64,000 nt of DNA from Devosia sp. A16 (GCF_001402915.1 NZ_CP012945.1:4875501-4939500); one strand, 5' to 3'. Counted from the first letter of the stretch, positions 30,094 through 38,897 are shown. Notes: a model not told the origin generated them from the letters alone. Program-made: numbers and translations.

Positions 30094-31176
30094 CTACTCC
30101 GCCGCCCACCCACGCGTCTGCTTCAACCGCATCACGAAGCCGATGACTTCGGCAACCGCCTTGAAGTGTTCGGTGGGGATGGTGTCGTCGACATCGACGC
30201 TGGCAAAGAGCGCCCGGGCCAGCGGTGGGTTCTCGACGATCGGGACCTTGTGCTCCTTGGCGAGCTCGCGGATGCGGAACGCGATGGCATCGGCGCCTTT
30301 GGCGACGCATTGCGGCGCTGCCATGTCGCGATCGTATCTGAGCGCCACGGCGAAGTGCGTCGGGTTGGTGATCACCACCGTCGCCTCGGGCACGGCCGCC
30401 ATCATGCGCTTGCGGCTGCGCTCCATGCGCACCTGCCGGATACGGCCTTTGACCTTCGGATCGCCTTCCTGCTGCTTGTACTCGTCGCGGGTTTCCTGAA
30501 CCGTCATCTTCAGCCGGTTCCACCAGCGGTTGCGCTGGTAGACATAGTCGGCGATGGCGACGATGGTGACCACTGCCAGCACCGCCCCGAAGATGTTGAG
30601 GCTCAGGTCCATGAACTCGGCGGCGATCATCGCCGGCTCGAGCTGGATCATCATCTCGAGGCTGTCGATCTTGGGCGCCAGTACAAACCACAGCACCGCC
30701 GAAACCACCGCGAGCTTGATCAATCCCTTGGCGAAGTTGACCAGGGCCTCGGTCGAAAACAGGCGCTTGGCGCCCTCGATCGGGTTTATCTTGGAGAATT
30801 TCGGCTTGATCGGCTCGAGCGACAGCAGCGGACGGTGCTGCACCAGGTTGGCCGCGATGCCGAATGCGGCGAGGACGATCGACGGCAGCACCGCCACCAT
30901 CAGGATCGAACCGGCCAGATTGCTCCAGAACGCCGTCAGCGCCTGGCTGCCGACCTCGAACTTCTCGGCATTGCCGAGCAGCACCTTGAGCTGTTCGACG
31001 AGGCTGGCGCTGGTCGGCCCTGCCATCATGGCGAACACCAGCGCCGAGCCCGACAGGATGAACCAGGTATTGACCTCCTGGCTCTTGGCCACGTTGCCCT
31101 TCTCATGGGCGTCGCGGAGCTTCTTTTCCGAAGGGTCTTCGGTTTTCGATGACTCTTCGGGGGCCTCGTCGCTCAT
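30094..31176 (-). CDS. flhB: flagellar export apparatus protein FlhB
   Basis: This 360-residue inner membrane protein controls substrate switching of the flagellar type III export gate. It starts with SEKKLRDAHEKGNVAKSQEVN, has four membrane segments and a cytoplasmic domain with the autocleavage motif at Asn271 in VVITNPTHFAVALRYD. The order fliQ-fliR-flhB on one strand places it at the end of the flgB-led operon. The gap of 91 bases to fliR holds no clear terminator. Confidence 0.96.
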   Translation of the reverse strand: MSDEAPEESSKTEDPSEKKLRDAHEKGNVAKSQEVNTWFILSGSALVFAMMAGPTSASLVEQLKVLLGNAEKFEVGSQALTAFWSNLAGSILMVAVLPSIVLAAFGIAANLVQHRPLLSLEPIKPKFSKINPIEGAKRLFSTEALVNFAKGLIKLAVVSAVLWFVLAPKIDSLEMMIQLEPAMIAAEFMDLSLNIFGAVLAVVTIVAIADYVYQRNRWWNRLKMTVQETRDEYKQQEGDPKVKGRIRQVRMERSRKRMMAAVPEATVVITNPTHFAVALRYDRDMAAPQCVAKGADAIAFRIRELAKEHKVPIVENPPLARALFASVDVDDTIPTEHFKAVAEVIGFVMRLKQTRGWAAE

Positions 31177-31267
31177 CTACCGCATGTCTCCCGGCTTCGG
31201 GACAAAGACATGCGCAAAAACAGGGAGCCAAGGCGCCTCGAACGCGTCTGGAGGATCGCGACGCGCA

Positions 31268-32038
31268 TCAGCGAACGCCGCGCAGCATGGCGAGCACGCC
31301 TTCGAAATGCGTGAGGTAGAGCCCCATCATCATGGTCAGCAGCAGCGCCATGAGGATCAGCCCGACGCCGACCGTAGCCGGCATGGCGATGAAGAACACC
31401 TGCAACTGCGGCATCAGCCGGCTGAGGATGCCCATGCCCAGGTTGAACACCAGCCCGAACACGATGAACGGCGCCGACATCTGCACCCCGATGACGAAGG
31501 CGCCGGCCACGGTATCGACCACCGTCTGGGCGGCGTCGCCGAACATCAGCGGCTCTTTGGGGGTGAAGATCATGTAGCTGTCGTGGATCGCCGACAGCGC
31601 CACATGATGCAGGTCGGTGGCAAAGATCAGCGCGATGCCCAGAAAGCTGAGGAAGGCGCCGATCAGCGCCCCCTGTACCCCGCCATTGGTCGGGTCGGCC
31701 GCCTGCGCCACCGAGAGCCCGGAAGACGAGGCGATGATGGCGCCGGCGGTCTGCGTGCCGGATACTGCCAGCCTGGCGATGGCGCCGAGGATCAGCCCGA
31801 TCACCACCTCGTGCAGCAGCACCACGACGATCTCGGGCAGGTTGGCTGGCAGTGCCGGCAACTGCGGCGAGACGATCGGATAGAGCACCGCGGCAAAGGC
31901 CAGCGCGAAGCTCAGCCGCATCCGCGCCGGGATGCTGGTCTCGCCCAGCGCCGGGATCAGCATCAGCATGGCGCCGACGCGGGCAAAGATCAGCACGTAG
32001 AAATAGGCGGTCTCGGGCAGCCAGTTGAGCGAGATCAT
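31268..32038 (-). CDS. fliR: flagellar export apparatus protein FliR
   Basis: This 256-residue protein is an integral part of the export gate (FliPQR channel). It shows the FliR pattern: FARVGAMLMLIPALGETSIPARMRL, VVLLHEVVIGLILGAIARL and a C-terminal pair of membrane helices. The start lies 2 bases after the fliQ stop, so fliQ and fliR are co-translated. Confidence 0.95.
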   Translation of the reverse strand: MISLNWLPETAYFYVLIFARVGAMLMLIPALGETSIPARMRLSFALAFAAVLYPIVSPQLPALPANLPEIVVVLLHEVVIGLILGAIARLAVSGTQTAGAIIASSSGLSVAQAADPTNGGVQGALIGAFLSFLGIALIFATDLHHVALSAIHDSYMIFTPKEPLMFGDAAQTVVDTVAGAFVIGVQMSAPFIVFGLVFNLGMGILSRLMPQLQVFFIAMPATVGVGLILMALLLTMMMGLYLTHFEGVLAMLRGVR

Positions 32039-32040
32039 CG

Positions 32041-32307
32041 TCAGCCGCCGGAGATGATCATGTCGGCAATCCTGGTCATGTAGCCGCCGAGGATGGCGCC
32101 CATGAACGGCAGGGCCAGCAGCATGGTGATGAAGATCGCGAGAATCTTGGGAACGAACACCAGGGTCATTTCCTGGATCTGCGTCAGCGCCTGGAACAGC
32201 GCGATGACCACGCCAACCACCAGCCCGACGATCATCATCGGCGCCGCGACGAGGATCATCACCCAGATACCCTCACGGGCGAGATCGAGGACCGCAGCGC
32301 CGGTCAT
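32041..32307 (-). CDS. fliQ: flagellar export apparatus protein FliQ
   Basis: This 88-residue protein with two membrane helices carries the FliQ core APMMIVGLVVGVVIALFQALTQIQEMTLVFVPKI. It packs around FliP in the export channel. It follows fliE on the same strand after a 194-base gap that contains a family B repeat, and precedes fliR directly. Confidence 0.95.
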   Translation of the reverse strand: MTGAAVLDLAREGIWVMILVAAPMMIVGLVVGVVIALFQALTQIQEMTLVFVPKILAIFITMLLALPFMGAILGGYMTRIADMIISGG

Positions 32308-32348
32308 GGCGCGGCCTCGTTGCCGACCACTGCTCCAGCCCCATACCC

Positions 32349-32435
32349 GGTGTCATCCCAGCGAAAGCTGGGACCCAACTCGCCTCCAGCGCGGGCGGAA
32401 AGATGGGTCCCGGCTTTCGCTGGGATGACATCGGT
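32349..32435. repeat. REP-like inverted doublet, family B copy 2
   Basis: GTGTCATCCCAGCGAAAGCTGGGACCC at the left pairs with GGGTCCCGGCTTTCGCTGGGATGACAT at the right, about 25 bases apart. It lies inside the flagellar operon between fliE and fliQ, where a folded RNA could shield or process the upstream message. Confidence 0.78.
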
Positions 32436-32501
32436 GCGTGGGTGAGAATGGTTCATGAGCGCGGACCTGCTATCCGCAAGCTATCGCGAGTCGCCCTGCC
32501 C

Positions 32502-32825
32502 TCAGATCGGCATCCGCATGATTTCCTCATAGGCGGAGATCACCCGGTCGCGGACCGTCACCATGGTGTCCATGGCGAGCTCGGTCTGGCTGATGGCGGT
32601 CACCACGTCGACCATGTCGCCGCGCCCGTTGACCATGTCCATCGCCTTGGTGTCGGCCACCTTGCCGCTGTCGACCACGCCTTGCACGGCCTGGCCGAGC
32701 AGCTTGGCGAAGTCTTGCCCGCCGCCGAGATCGGCGACCTGGTTGAGCTGCGGCTTGGGCGCCTGCCCCAGCAGCTTGGCGGCATTCGAATAAGCAGCGG
32801 TAGCGGCATTGATCGGGAGAGCCAT
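32502..32825 (-). CDS. fliE: flagellar hook-basal body protein FliE
   Basis: This 107-residue protein joins the MS ring to the rod. The C-terminal part is diagnostic: DVVTAISQTELAMDTMVTVRDRVISAYEEIMRMPI. It lies 29 bases after flgC on the same strand, in the usual flgB-flgC-fliE order. Confidence 0.94.
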   Translation of the reverse strand: MALPINAATAAYSNAAKLLGQAPKPQLNQVADLGGGQDFAKLLGQAVQGVVDSGKVADTKAMDMVNGRGDMVDVVTAISQTELAMDTMVTVRDRVISAYEEIMRMPI

Positions 32826-32854
32826 GAGCGGATCCTGGAGCCAGAGAAAGCGCG

Positions 32855-33268
32855 TCAGCCGCGCAGGATATCGAGGGTGGAACCCAGCATCTGCCGGGTG
32901 ACGGTGACGACGTTGAGGTTGGCCTCGTAACTGCGCTGCGCCTCGCGCATGTCCATCGTCTCGATCAGCGAGTTGACGTTGGGGTAGCGGACATAGCCGG
33001 TGGCGTCGGCCGCCGGGTGCCCGGGCTCGTAGCGCGAGGTGAAGTCGGATTGGTCGTAGGCGATGCGGCCGATCTCGACCTTCGTCGCCCCCAGTTCGTT
33101 GTCCATCACCGCCTTGAAAGTCGGGATCTTGCGCCGATACGGGTCCTCCCCAGGGGTCTTGCCGGCCGAATCCGCATTGGCGAGATTCTCGGCGATCACC
33201 CGCATGCGGGCCGACTGCGCGTGCAGGCCGGTGGCCGCGATCTTCAGGGATGAGAGAAAGTCGTTCAT
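32855..33268 (-). CDS. flgC: flagellar basal body rod protein FlgC
   Basis: This 137-residue rod protein has the N-terminal rod signature KIAATGLHAQSARMRVIAENLANADSAGKTPGEDPYRRK. At its C-terminus are PNVNSLIETMDMREAQRSYEANLNVVTVTRQML, the coiled helices shared by axial proteins. It starts 2 bases after the flgB stop. Confidence 0.96.
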   Translation of the reverse strand: MNDFLSSLKIAATGLHAQSARMRVIAENLANADSAGKTPGEDPYRRKIPTFKAVMDNELGATKVEIGRIAYDQSDFTSRYEPGHPAADATGYVRYPNVNSLIETMDMREAQRSYEANLNVVTVTRQMLGSTLDILRG

Positions 33269-33270
33269 CG

Positions 33271-33669
33271 CTATGCCTGCTTGCCGAGAGCGGTTTTGAT
33301 CAGCTTGACCGAACGGGTGTAGAGCGCCGTGATCGCCTGGTAGTCCATCTGGTTGCCGGCCACCTTCATCATCTCGTCTTCGAGCGTGACGCCGTTGCCC
33401 TCGGGGGTGATCTCGAAGCTGTTCATCGAGCGCGCGCCGAACCCGTCCGCAACGGTGCCGGAGATGGCGATGTGCCCCGGCTGCGTCGTCACCGTCGCGG
33501 TCTTGGCAGTCGACAGGCTCTTCATGTGCTCCTCGAAGCCATAGGCCTTGAGGTCGCGCCCCCGATATCCGGGCGTGTCGGCATTGGCGACATTCTCGGC
33601 CAGCAGCGTTTGCCGGGCCTGGTGCCAGCGCATTTTCTCGCTGATGGCGTCGAGCAGCCCTAGTTTCAT
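33271..33669 (-). CDS. flgB: flagellar basal body rod protein FlgB
   Basis: This 132-residue protein is the first gene of the flgB-flgC-fliE-fliQ-fliR-flhB operon. It shows the rod pattern KMRWHQARQTLLAENVANADTPGYRGRDL and the C-terminal GNQMDYQAITALYTRSVKLIKTAL. The ATG at 33669 is used. A reading from 33774 adds 35 residues that would cover the control region, which holds a GGCA-N5-TGCC palindrome and a perfect CtrA-type box. Confidence 0.94.
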   Translation of the reverse strand: MKLGLLDAISEKMRWHQARQTLLAENVANADTPGYRGRDLKAYGFEEHMKSLSTAKTATVTTQPGHIAISGTVADGFGARSMNSFEITPEGNGVTLEDEMMKVAGNQMDYQAITALYTRSVKLIKTALGKQA

Positions 33670-33697
33670 GGCAGGTCCAGAATCCCCCGGGGAACTG

Positions 33698-33710
33698 GGC
33701 AAATCCTGCC
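33698..33710. promoter_or_regulatory. GGCA-N5-TGCC palindrome upstream of flgB (candidate FlbD site)
   Basis: GGCAAATCCTGCC lies 29-41 bases before the flgB ATG and 22-23 bases (centre to centre) from the CtrA-type box. Five further copies stand before other flagellar genes. A position this close to the start fits repression better than activation. Confidence 0.55.
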
Positions 33711-33719
33711 TAGCAAGCG

Positions 33720-33734
33720 TTAACGAGACATTAA
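33720..33734. promoter_or_regulatory. CtrA-type box upstream of flgB
   Basis: TTAACGAGACATTAA is an exact match to the CtrA consensus TTAA-N7-TTAA known from Caulobacter, followed by CCAT as in its best sites. It lies 51-65 bases before flgB and 122-136 bases before the divergent fliO, and probably drives the flgB operon. Confidence 0.65.
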
Positions 33735-33855
33735 CCATGGGCGTTCTGACGCCGAGTTGTCTCGCATTTTGCACAATCTGAGCGCATTACTGGGCAAGAA
33801 GTTCCACTGATTTGCGTTCGGATGGCCACCCCGAGCGTCAACGGAGTGCGCGGCG

Positions 33856-34470
33856 ATGCAGTTCATGACCAGTCTGCTGGGCGAGTCGGCGGGAACCATC
33901 GTCACCTCCGTGCTCGCGCTGGGCATTGTCCTGGTGCTGATCGTCCTCGGCCTGTGGGCGCTGAAGTGGCTGACCCGCGGCACTGCGGTGGTCGGCCGCG
34001 GTCGCAATCGCCGGCTCAGCGTCATCGACCACATGCAGGTCGACGCCAGGCGCCAACTGCTGATCATCCGGCGCGACAATGTCGAGCACCTGATCCTCAC
34101 CGGCGGCCCGCAGGATGTCATCGTCGAAACGGGCATCCCGGTGGAGCGCCCGCCCATGCCGAGCCGCCGCAGCGTCGAGCAGGAAGTTCCACCACCCGCC
34201 ACCCCCACGCTCAGCAAGTCCGAGATCGACCGGCTGCGCGAGTTCGTCCGGCCCGGCGTCCGCAAGTCGCCGTCGCTCCGCCACACCGGCCTGCTCCGTC
34301 CGGTGAGCAGCATGGAGCCCGCGGTGATCCCGATGCCGGCGATGACTGGGGATAACTCCGGCCGCGACAAAGCCGACTCAGCTACAACGCCCGCAGGCAA
34401 GGATAACGGGCGGGCTGCGCTTGGCGCTCAACGCAATCTCGGGGACGAACCCAAGGCGGACACGCACTAG
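33856..34470 (+). CDS. fliO: FliO-like flagellar biosynthetic protein
   Basis: This 204-residue protein has one membrane helix (GTIVTSVLALGIVLVLIVLGLWALKWL) followed by RNRRLSVIDHMQVDARRQLLIIRRDNVEHLILTGGPQDVIVE, the conserved cytoplasmic FliO domain. The rest is a low-complexity tail. FliO helps FliP assemble in the export gate, and fliP follows with a 50-base overlap. GGAG stands 9 bases before the ATG. Confidence 0.85.
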   Translation: MQFMTSLLGESAGTIVTSVLALGIVLVLIVLGLWALKWLTRGTAVVGRGRNRRLSVIDHMQVDARRQLLIIRRDNVEHLILTGGPQDVIVETGIPVERPPMPSRRSVEQEVPPPATPTLSKSEIDRLREFVRPGVRKSPSLRHTGLLRPVSSMEPAVIPMPAMTGDNSGRDKADSATTPAGKDNGRAALGAQRNLGDEPKADTH

Positions 34471-35215
34471 CCGGCCGGCCGTCCGGCGGGGCCTTACTCT
34501 CGTCGCCCTTCTGCTTGCGCTGATCCTGCCCGGGCTCGCCTTCGGCCAGGACATCTCGATCGATTTCGGCAACGACGCGACGATCACCGAGCGGGCGGTT
34601 CAGCTGGTCGGGCTGATCACCCTGCTCTCGCTGGCGCCCTCGATCCTCGTCATGGTGACGAGCTTCACCCGCATCGTCGTCGTGCTGTCGCTGCTGCGCA
34701 CCGCAATCGGGCTGCAGACCGCGCCGCCCAACTCGGTGATGGTCAGCCTGGCGCTGTTCCTGACCCTGTTCGTCATGGGCCCTACCCTGCAGCAGAGCTA
34801 CGACAACGGCATCGCCCCGCTGATCGCGGGCCAGATCCAGATCGAGGAAGCCTTCACCCGGGCGTCCGGGCCGGTGCATGACTTCATGGCCGCCAATGTC
34901 CGACCCGCCGACCTGCAGCTGTTCTTCGACATGTCGTCGACTCCGCCGCCCGCCGATCGTACCGCGATCCCGCTGCAGGTGCTGATCCCGGCCTTCATCA
35001 TCTCGGAGCTGCGCCGCGCCTTCGAGATCGGCTTCCTGCTGTTCCTGCCCTTCGTCATCATCGACATGGTGGTGGCGTCGGTGCTGATGTCGATGGGCAT
35101 GATGATGCTGCCGCCGGTGGTGATCTCGCTGCCTTTCAAGCTGATCTTCTTCGTCCTGGTCGACGGCTGGCACCTGGTCGCCGGCTCGCTGATCCGAAGT
35201 TTCGTCGGTACTTAG
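34421..35215 (+). CDS. fliP: flagellar export gate protein FliP
   Basis: This 264-residue protein has a signal peptide (VRRGLTLVALLLALILPGLAFGQD) and the FliP core LLSLAPSILVMVTSFTRIVVVLSLLRTAIGLQTAPPNSVM, followed by the C-terminal helices ending FFVLVDGWHLVAGSL. It forms the channel of the export gate with FliQ and FliR. The reading frame offers no ATG near the start. The TTG at 34421, within the end of fliO, is the best available start, so translation is probably coupled to fliO. Confidence 0.94.
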   Translation: MALNAISGTNPRRTRTSRPAVRRGLTLVALLLALILPGLAFGQDISIDFGNDATITERAVQLVGLITLLSLAPSILVMVTSFTRIVVVLSLLRTAIGLQTAPPNSVMVSLALFLTLFVMGPTLQQSYDNGIAPLIAGQIQIEEAFTRASGPVHDFMAANVRPADLQLFFDMSSTPPPADRTAIPLQVLIPAFIISELRRAFEIGFLLFLPFVIIDMVVASVLMSMGMMMLPPVVISLPFKLIFFVLVDGWHLVAGSLIRSFVGT

Positions 35216-35283
35216 GCATACTCGGATGGGTTGGCCGTCGAGCTGAGCGACGCGAATTTACCCACCACCTCACCGGCCCACCG

Positions 35284-35367
35284 GACGTCATCCCTGCGAA
35301 AGCAGGGACCCGACAATCGGCTGGCGCAAGGGGAGAGTTGGGTCCCTGCTTTCGCAGGGATGACATC
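35284..35367. repeat. REP-like inverted doublet, family B copy 3
   Basis: ACGTCATCCCTGCGAAAGCAGGGACCC and its near-perfect inverse GGGTCCCTGCTTTCGCAGGGATGACAT flank a 30-base spacer between the convergent fliP and TPR-like genes. The long arms could fold into one hairpin and end transcription in both directions. Confidence 0.8.
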
Positions 35368-35411
35368 GAGTGGGGGCCAAGTTCTGCACCCAATCACCCT
35401 GTCGCAAATTG

Positions 35412-38400
35412 TTAGGCCGCCCCCGGCTCCGACTTGTCCGGCACCATGTCGGCGCTGCCGTAGAGCTCGCGGTACGATGCGATGAACGCATCGAGGGAAT
35501 CCGCGCTGGCGACTTCGCGCGCCACCTTGCGGAACTCGAGCGATTGCGGGGCGATGTCGCGGGTCACGTATTCGAACAGCGGCCACTCGGCCGAGTTCGC
35601 CATCTGATCGGAGAATTTCGAGCGGATACGCGACAGCCCCAGCGCGTCGCCGGCCAGCACGAAGCCGACCGCCGCCTTGACCACGCTCATCCGGGCCGGC
35701 TGCGACAGCTTGGTCGCGCCGCCGGTCGGCGTGTTGAGCACCTCCAGCAGTTCCGACGCCATGGCGTAGTTCTTGGACTTCCAGTAGCCATCGACGCGCA
35801 GGATGTCCGCATCCTTGCCGTTCAGCTTGGAGATGAGGTCGAGCGCCAGTTCCTGCCGCCCGGCATCGATCAGCGCCCGGGCCTCGAGCACGCGCCGCCG
35901 TCGTTCGAGCTGCGGCGGCAGGTCGGCCAGCCGGGTCCGGTTCAGCACCCGCAGCGCGCCTTCGGGGTTGCGGTCGGCGATGCGGATCAGCGCCAGGTCC
36001 GCCGCCACCTGCGATTGGGCCACGCCGGTAAGGCGGCTGTCGATCTGGTATTCGAGCAGGTCCGCGGCCTGGGTCAGCAGATCGACCTTCACCAGGCGGC
36101 GCGCCAGGTTGCGGATCATCTCGTCGCCGCGTGTCCCGGGCGGCGTCAGCTGACGGAAATCGTAGTAGAGCGCCAGGGCATCGAGGTCGCTCAGCGTGTC
36201 GGCCGCACCATTGAGATAGAGATCCTCGAACGTGGCCTGGGCCTCGGTGAGCAACGCGTCGGTGGACTCGCTCTCGGGAAAGCTCGCCGCGGCCTGCTTC
36301 ACCGCGTCGAACCCATCGCGGTAGTCGTGGTTGGCGAAATAGAGCTCGGCCAACAGCTTCTGCATGTCGGCTTCCAGCGCCGTGCCGCGCCACATCAGTG
36401 CCTCGGCCGAGAGCGTATCGGTGGCCTTGGCGAGGTCGATCTTGCCCTGCTTGCGCAGCAACAGCAGCGTGCGATAGACGGCCTCCGCCCGCGTCGGCCG
36501 GACATCGTAGGCGATCACCTGACCGTAACTGTCGATGGCATCCTGATCCTGCCCACCAAGCTCGGCGACGCGCCCCTGCATCAACTGGAAGTAGCTGACC
36601 TGCTCCGGATCGAGCTTGGGGAAATCCACTTCGCCCAGCAGCCGCAGCGCCATCGGCGCGTCGCTGGTTTCCACCGCGGCGCGGAGCGCCGCGAACAGGA
36701 ACCGGGTCCGGATCCAGGTCGGATAGGTCGCGACGACGCCCTCGGCGGCAATGGCGTCGAGCCGCGCGCCGCGAAAATCGCCCCCGTCGGTGCGGGCGAT
36801 GGCGCGCCACATCAGCGCGTCGCTCTCCTCGGGGAACGTCCCACCGTTGAGGGTCGGCAGCGCGTCCCGCCAGCGCCCGGCCAGCGTATCGGCGACGGCG
36901 CGCACCAACCGGGTCTTCTTGCGCAGGTCCTCGTTCTTGAGTTCGGCATCGAGCACGCTGAGCACGCCGATGGCTTCGTAAGAGAGATCGTTCGCGACAT
37001 AGAGCTGCGCCAGGTCGAGCCGCGCCGTGTCGCGCGCCTGCCCTTCCGCCGCCGCGGCCCGCGCCATCGTCTCTTCCCGCCGGCTGGTGAAGCTGGCCGG
37101 GTTGTCCTCCCGCCACACGCCCAGGTCGAGGTAGCTCTGGCGGAACTCCGGCGAATTGCCGGCATCGAGCTTGCGCGAGGTCTCGAGCGCCGAGAGGGTC
37201 AATCCGGAGGCGGCCGAAATCACCGCCACCTTGTCTTCGATCGCGACATCGAGCTCGTCGTTGCGCGGCTTGATGATGAGACCGTGCGCCGAGCGCAACG
37301 CATCGAAATCAACGAACTGCAGGTTGCGGGTGAGCCCCCGCGCCGGCGGCATCATGGTGACCACCCGCAACGTGTCGCCGACGACAGGATCGTGCAGCAC
37401 GTGGACGTGCCCCGGCCGTTCGATATCGGCCGTCACCTCGTAACGCCCGTCCTCGTCGCGTTCGCGGTTCAGGGTCATCGGCTCGGTCGCGGTCAGCAAT
37501 GCATCGCCCAGCGACAGCACCCAGGCCCGCCCCTCGGACCCGAGCGTCGCCAGCCGATCGGCCGACAGGTCCATGCGGACCACCTTGGTCTCACCTGACG
37601 CTACCAACTCGAAGTTGCTGGCGATACTGGCCAGCGCGTCGGATGGTGGCGGCGCCACGATCGTCTGCGGGGTATCGAACACCATCCAGACGGTATCGCC
37701 ACGACGGAACACCGCCGCCGGAGTATCGGCGTCGAACGGAAACGCGATGCGAACCGTCTTGCCGACCGTCGTCACCGTCGGGGTCACCGCGCCGCGGCTC
37801 GTCGGATAGAGTTCCTTCGCATCGTCGCCGCCGGTTTCGAGGCCGAGCCTCGCCGCAAGGCGCTGCTCCTGCTCGGCGGCAGCGACCTCGAGGTCCATGC
37901 GCGCCTGCTTGGCCTTGGCTTCGGCAGCCAGAGCCGCCTTCAGGCCTTCCTCCGGTGCGATATCGACATCGACCACGAATTGCCGCGGCGACAGCTCGTA
38001 GAAGCGCGGCACGACGCCCTCGGCGACGGTGAAATTGACCGCCGAGCCGGCCGGGCTGACGGAATTGCTGGCGCCCTTGAACTCCGGCGGCATGTCGGCC
38101 TTCAGCGCATAAAGATCGATCGGCACGGGCCAGTCGAAGCCCAGCGTCGCCTTGGCGCCCTTCAGCGAGAACTCCGCCTTGGCGTCAACATTCCAGTCGA
38201 ACTGGATGCGCAGGAATGTCGGGTTACGACCGACCCGCACGCTGGCCACCGGCTGCAGGCGCTTTGCCTCCTCCTCCTTGCGCTTCTGCTCGGCGAGCTT
38301 GGCCAGCTTCTCCGAGCGGTCGGCAAGCGCCTGCACCACCTCGGGCGGCAACGCCGGCGGCAGACCGACCCAGCTCGTCGGCAGCAGGTCGATATAGAGC

Positions 38401-38783
38401 TTCTCGCCCGCATCCATCCGATTGATGTTGAATGTGGTCCTGAGCCCGATGCGGATGCCGCGCCGGTCGGGATCGACCCGGGCGATGGTCGCATAGTCGG
38501 GCATGGCCAATGCGATGTCGGGCAAGAGGATCGAGATCGGCTGCTCGAACTCGATGGCCAGCACGCCGTTATCGTATTTCACCTTGTACTTGGGCAGGTC
38601 CATCCGCTCGGGAAACGCGATCACCAGACGCCCAAAGCCCTGCTCGGGCGTCGCAATGATCTGGGCCTTGTCCTGGGCCAGCGCGAGATGGGGCCACAGG
38701 CTGCAGGCGATCAGCAACGCCAAAGCAACCAGGCGCCACGGGAACGCGAACGCCCCTCGCCGATATTCGACCCGCAATGTCAT
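35412..38783 (-). CDS. large exported protein of the flagellar cluster, TPR-like C-terminal half
   Basis: From the ATG at 38783 this is a 1123-residue protein with a signal peptide (FPWRLVALALLIACSLWPHLALAQD). The N-terminal 350 residues look beta-rich (GFGRLVIAFPERMDLPKYKVKYDNGVLAIEFEQPI), broken by a charged helix (RSEKLAKLAEQKRKEEEAKRL). The C-terminal 550 residues are alpha-helical with repeated TPR-like pairs (LYVANDLSYEAIGVLSVLDAELKN, ADLALIRIADRNPEGALRVLNRTRLADLP). Function is unknown. It follows motE on the same strand, so a role in periplasmic assembly of the motor or stator is likely (inference). A CtrA-like box lies 56-70 bases upstream. A longer reading from 38819 uses TTG. Confidence 0.78.
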   Translation of the reverse strand: MTLRVEYRRGAFAFPWRLVALALLIACSLWPHLALAQDKAQIIATPEQGFGRLVIAFPERMDLPKYKVKYDNGVLAIEFEQPISILLPDIALAMPDYATIARVDPDRRGIRIGLRTTFNINRMDAGEKLYIDLLPTSWVGLPPALPPEVVQALADRSEKLAKLAEQKRKEEEAKRLQPVASVRVGRNPTFLRIQFDWNVDAKAEFSLKGAKATLGFDWPVPIDLYALKADMPPEFKGASNSVSPAGSAVNFTVAEGVVPRFYELSPRQFVVDVDIAPEEGLKAALAAEAKAKQARMDLEVAAAEQEQRLAARLGLETGGDDAKELYPTSRGAVTPTVTTVGKTVRIAFPFDADTPAAVFRRGDTVWMVFDTPQTIVAPPPSDALASIASNFELVASGETKVVRMDLSADRLATLGSEGRAWVLSLGDALLTATEPMTLNRERDEDGRYEVTADIERPGHVHVLHDPVVGDTLRVVTMMPPARGLTRNLQFVDFDALRSAHGLIIKPRNDELDVAIEDKVAVISAASGLTLSALETSRKLDAGNSPEFRQSYLDLGVWREDNPASFTSRREETMARAAAAEGQARDTARLDLAQLYVANDLSYEAIGVLSVLDAELKNEDLRKKTRLVRAVADTLAGRWRDALPTLNGGTFPEESDALMWRAIARTDGGDFRGARLDAIAAEGVVATYPTWIRTRFLFAALRAAVETSDAPMALRLLGEVDFPKLDPEQVSYFQLMQGRVAELGGQDQDAIDSYGQVIAYDVRPTRAEAVYRTLLLLRKQGKIDLAKATDTLSAEALMWRGTALEADMQKLLAELYFANHDYRDGFDAVKQAAASFPESESTDALLTEAQATFEDLYLNGAADTLSDLDALALYYDFRQLTPPGTRGDEMIRNLARRLVKVDLLTQAADLLEYQIDSRLTGVAQSQVAADLALIRIADRNPEGALRVLNRTRLADLPPQLERRRRVLEARALIDAGRQELALDLISKLNGKDADILRVDGYWKSKNYAMASELLEVLNTPTGGATKLSQPARMSVVKAAVGFVLAGDALGLSRIRSKFSDQMANSAEWPLFEYVTRDIAPQSLEFRKVAREVASADSLDAFIASYRELYGSADMVPDKSEPGAA

Positions 38784-38838
38784 GCCGGCTTCTGCCCGCC
38801 CTACACTCTTCTGGTGCAACGAGCATAGGCAGGCGGGC

Positions 38839-38853
38839 TTAACGGGGGCCTAA
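38839..38853. promoter_or_regulatory. degenerate CtrA-type box upstream of the TPR-like gene
   Basis: TTAACGGGGGCCTAA matches TTAA-N7-TTAA at 7 of 8 fixed positions. Its distance to the ATG (56-70 bases) is like that of the boxes before flgB and fliL. Alone it would be weak evidence. Confidence 0.35.
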
Positions 38854-38897
38854 CCCGGACCCAGCGAAACAGCGCGCAAATGCGCGTTCGAGCGGTG

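Noticed and set aside
26978-30499. 1173-codon open frame on the plus strand
   Set aside because: It lies opposite cckA and parts of flhB and the methyltransferase gene. Its translation is rich in His, Arg, Gln and Asp without any domain, the usual mirror frame of a GC-rich gene.
33720-33855. Sigma-54 promoter for fliO or flgB
   Set aside because: GG-N10-GC pairs can be found, such as the one around 33739, but they miss most other consensus bases.
35370-37598. 742-codon open frame on the plus strand
   Set aside because: It is antisense to the TPR-like gene, which has a signal peptide and clear helical repeats. The plus-strand product has no recognisable feature.
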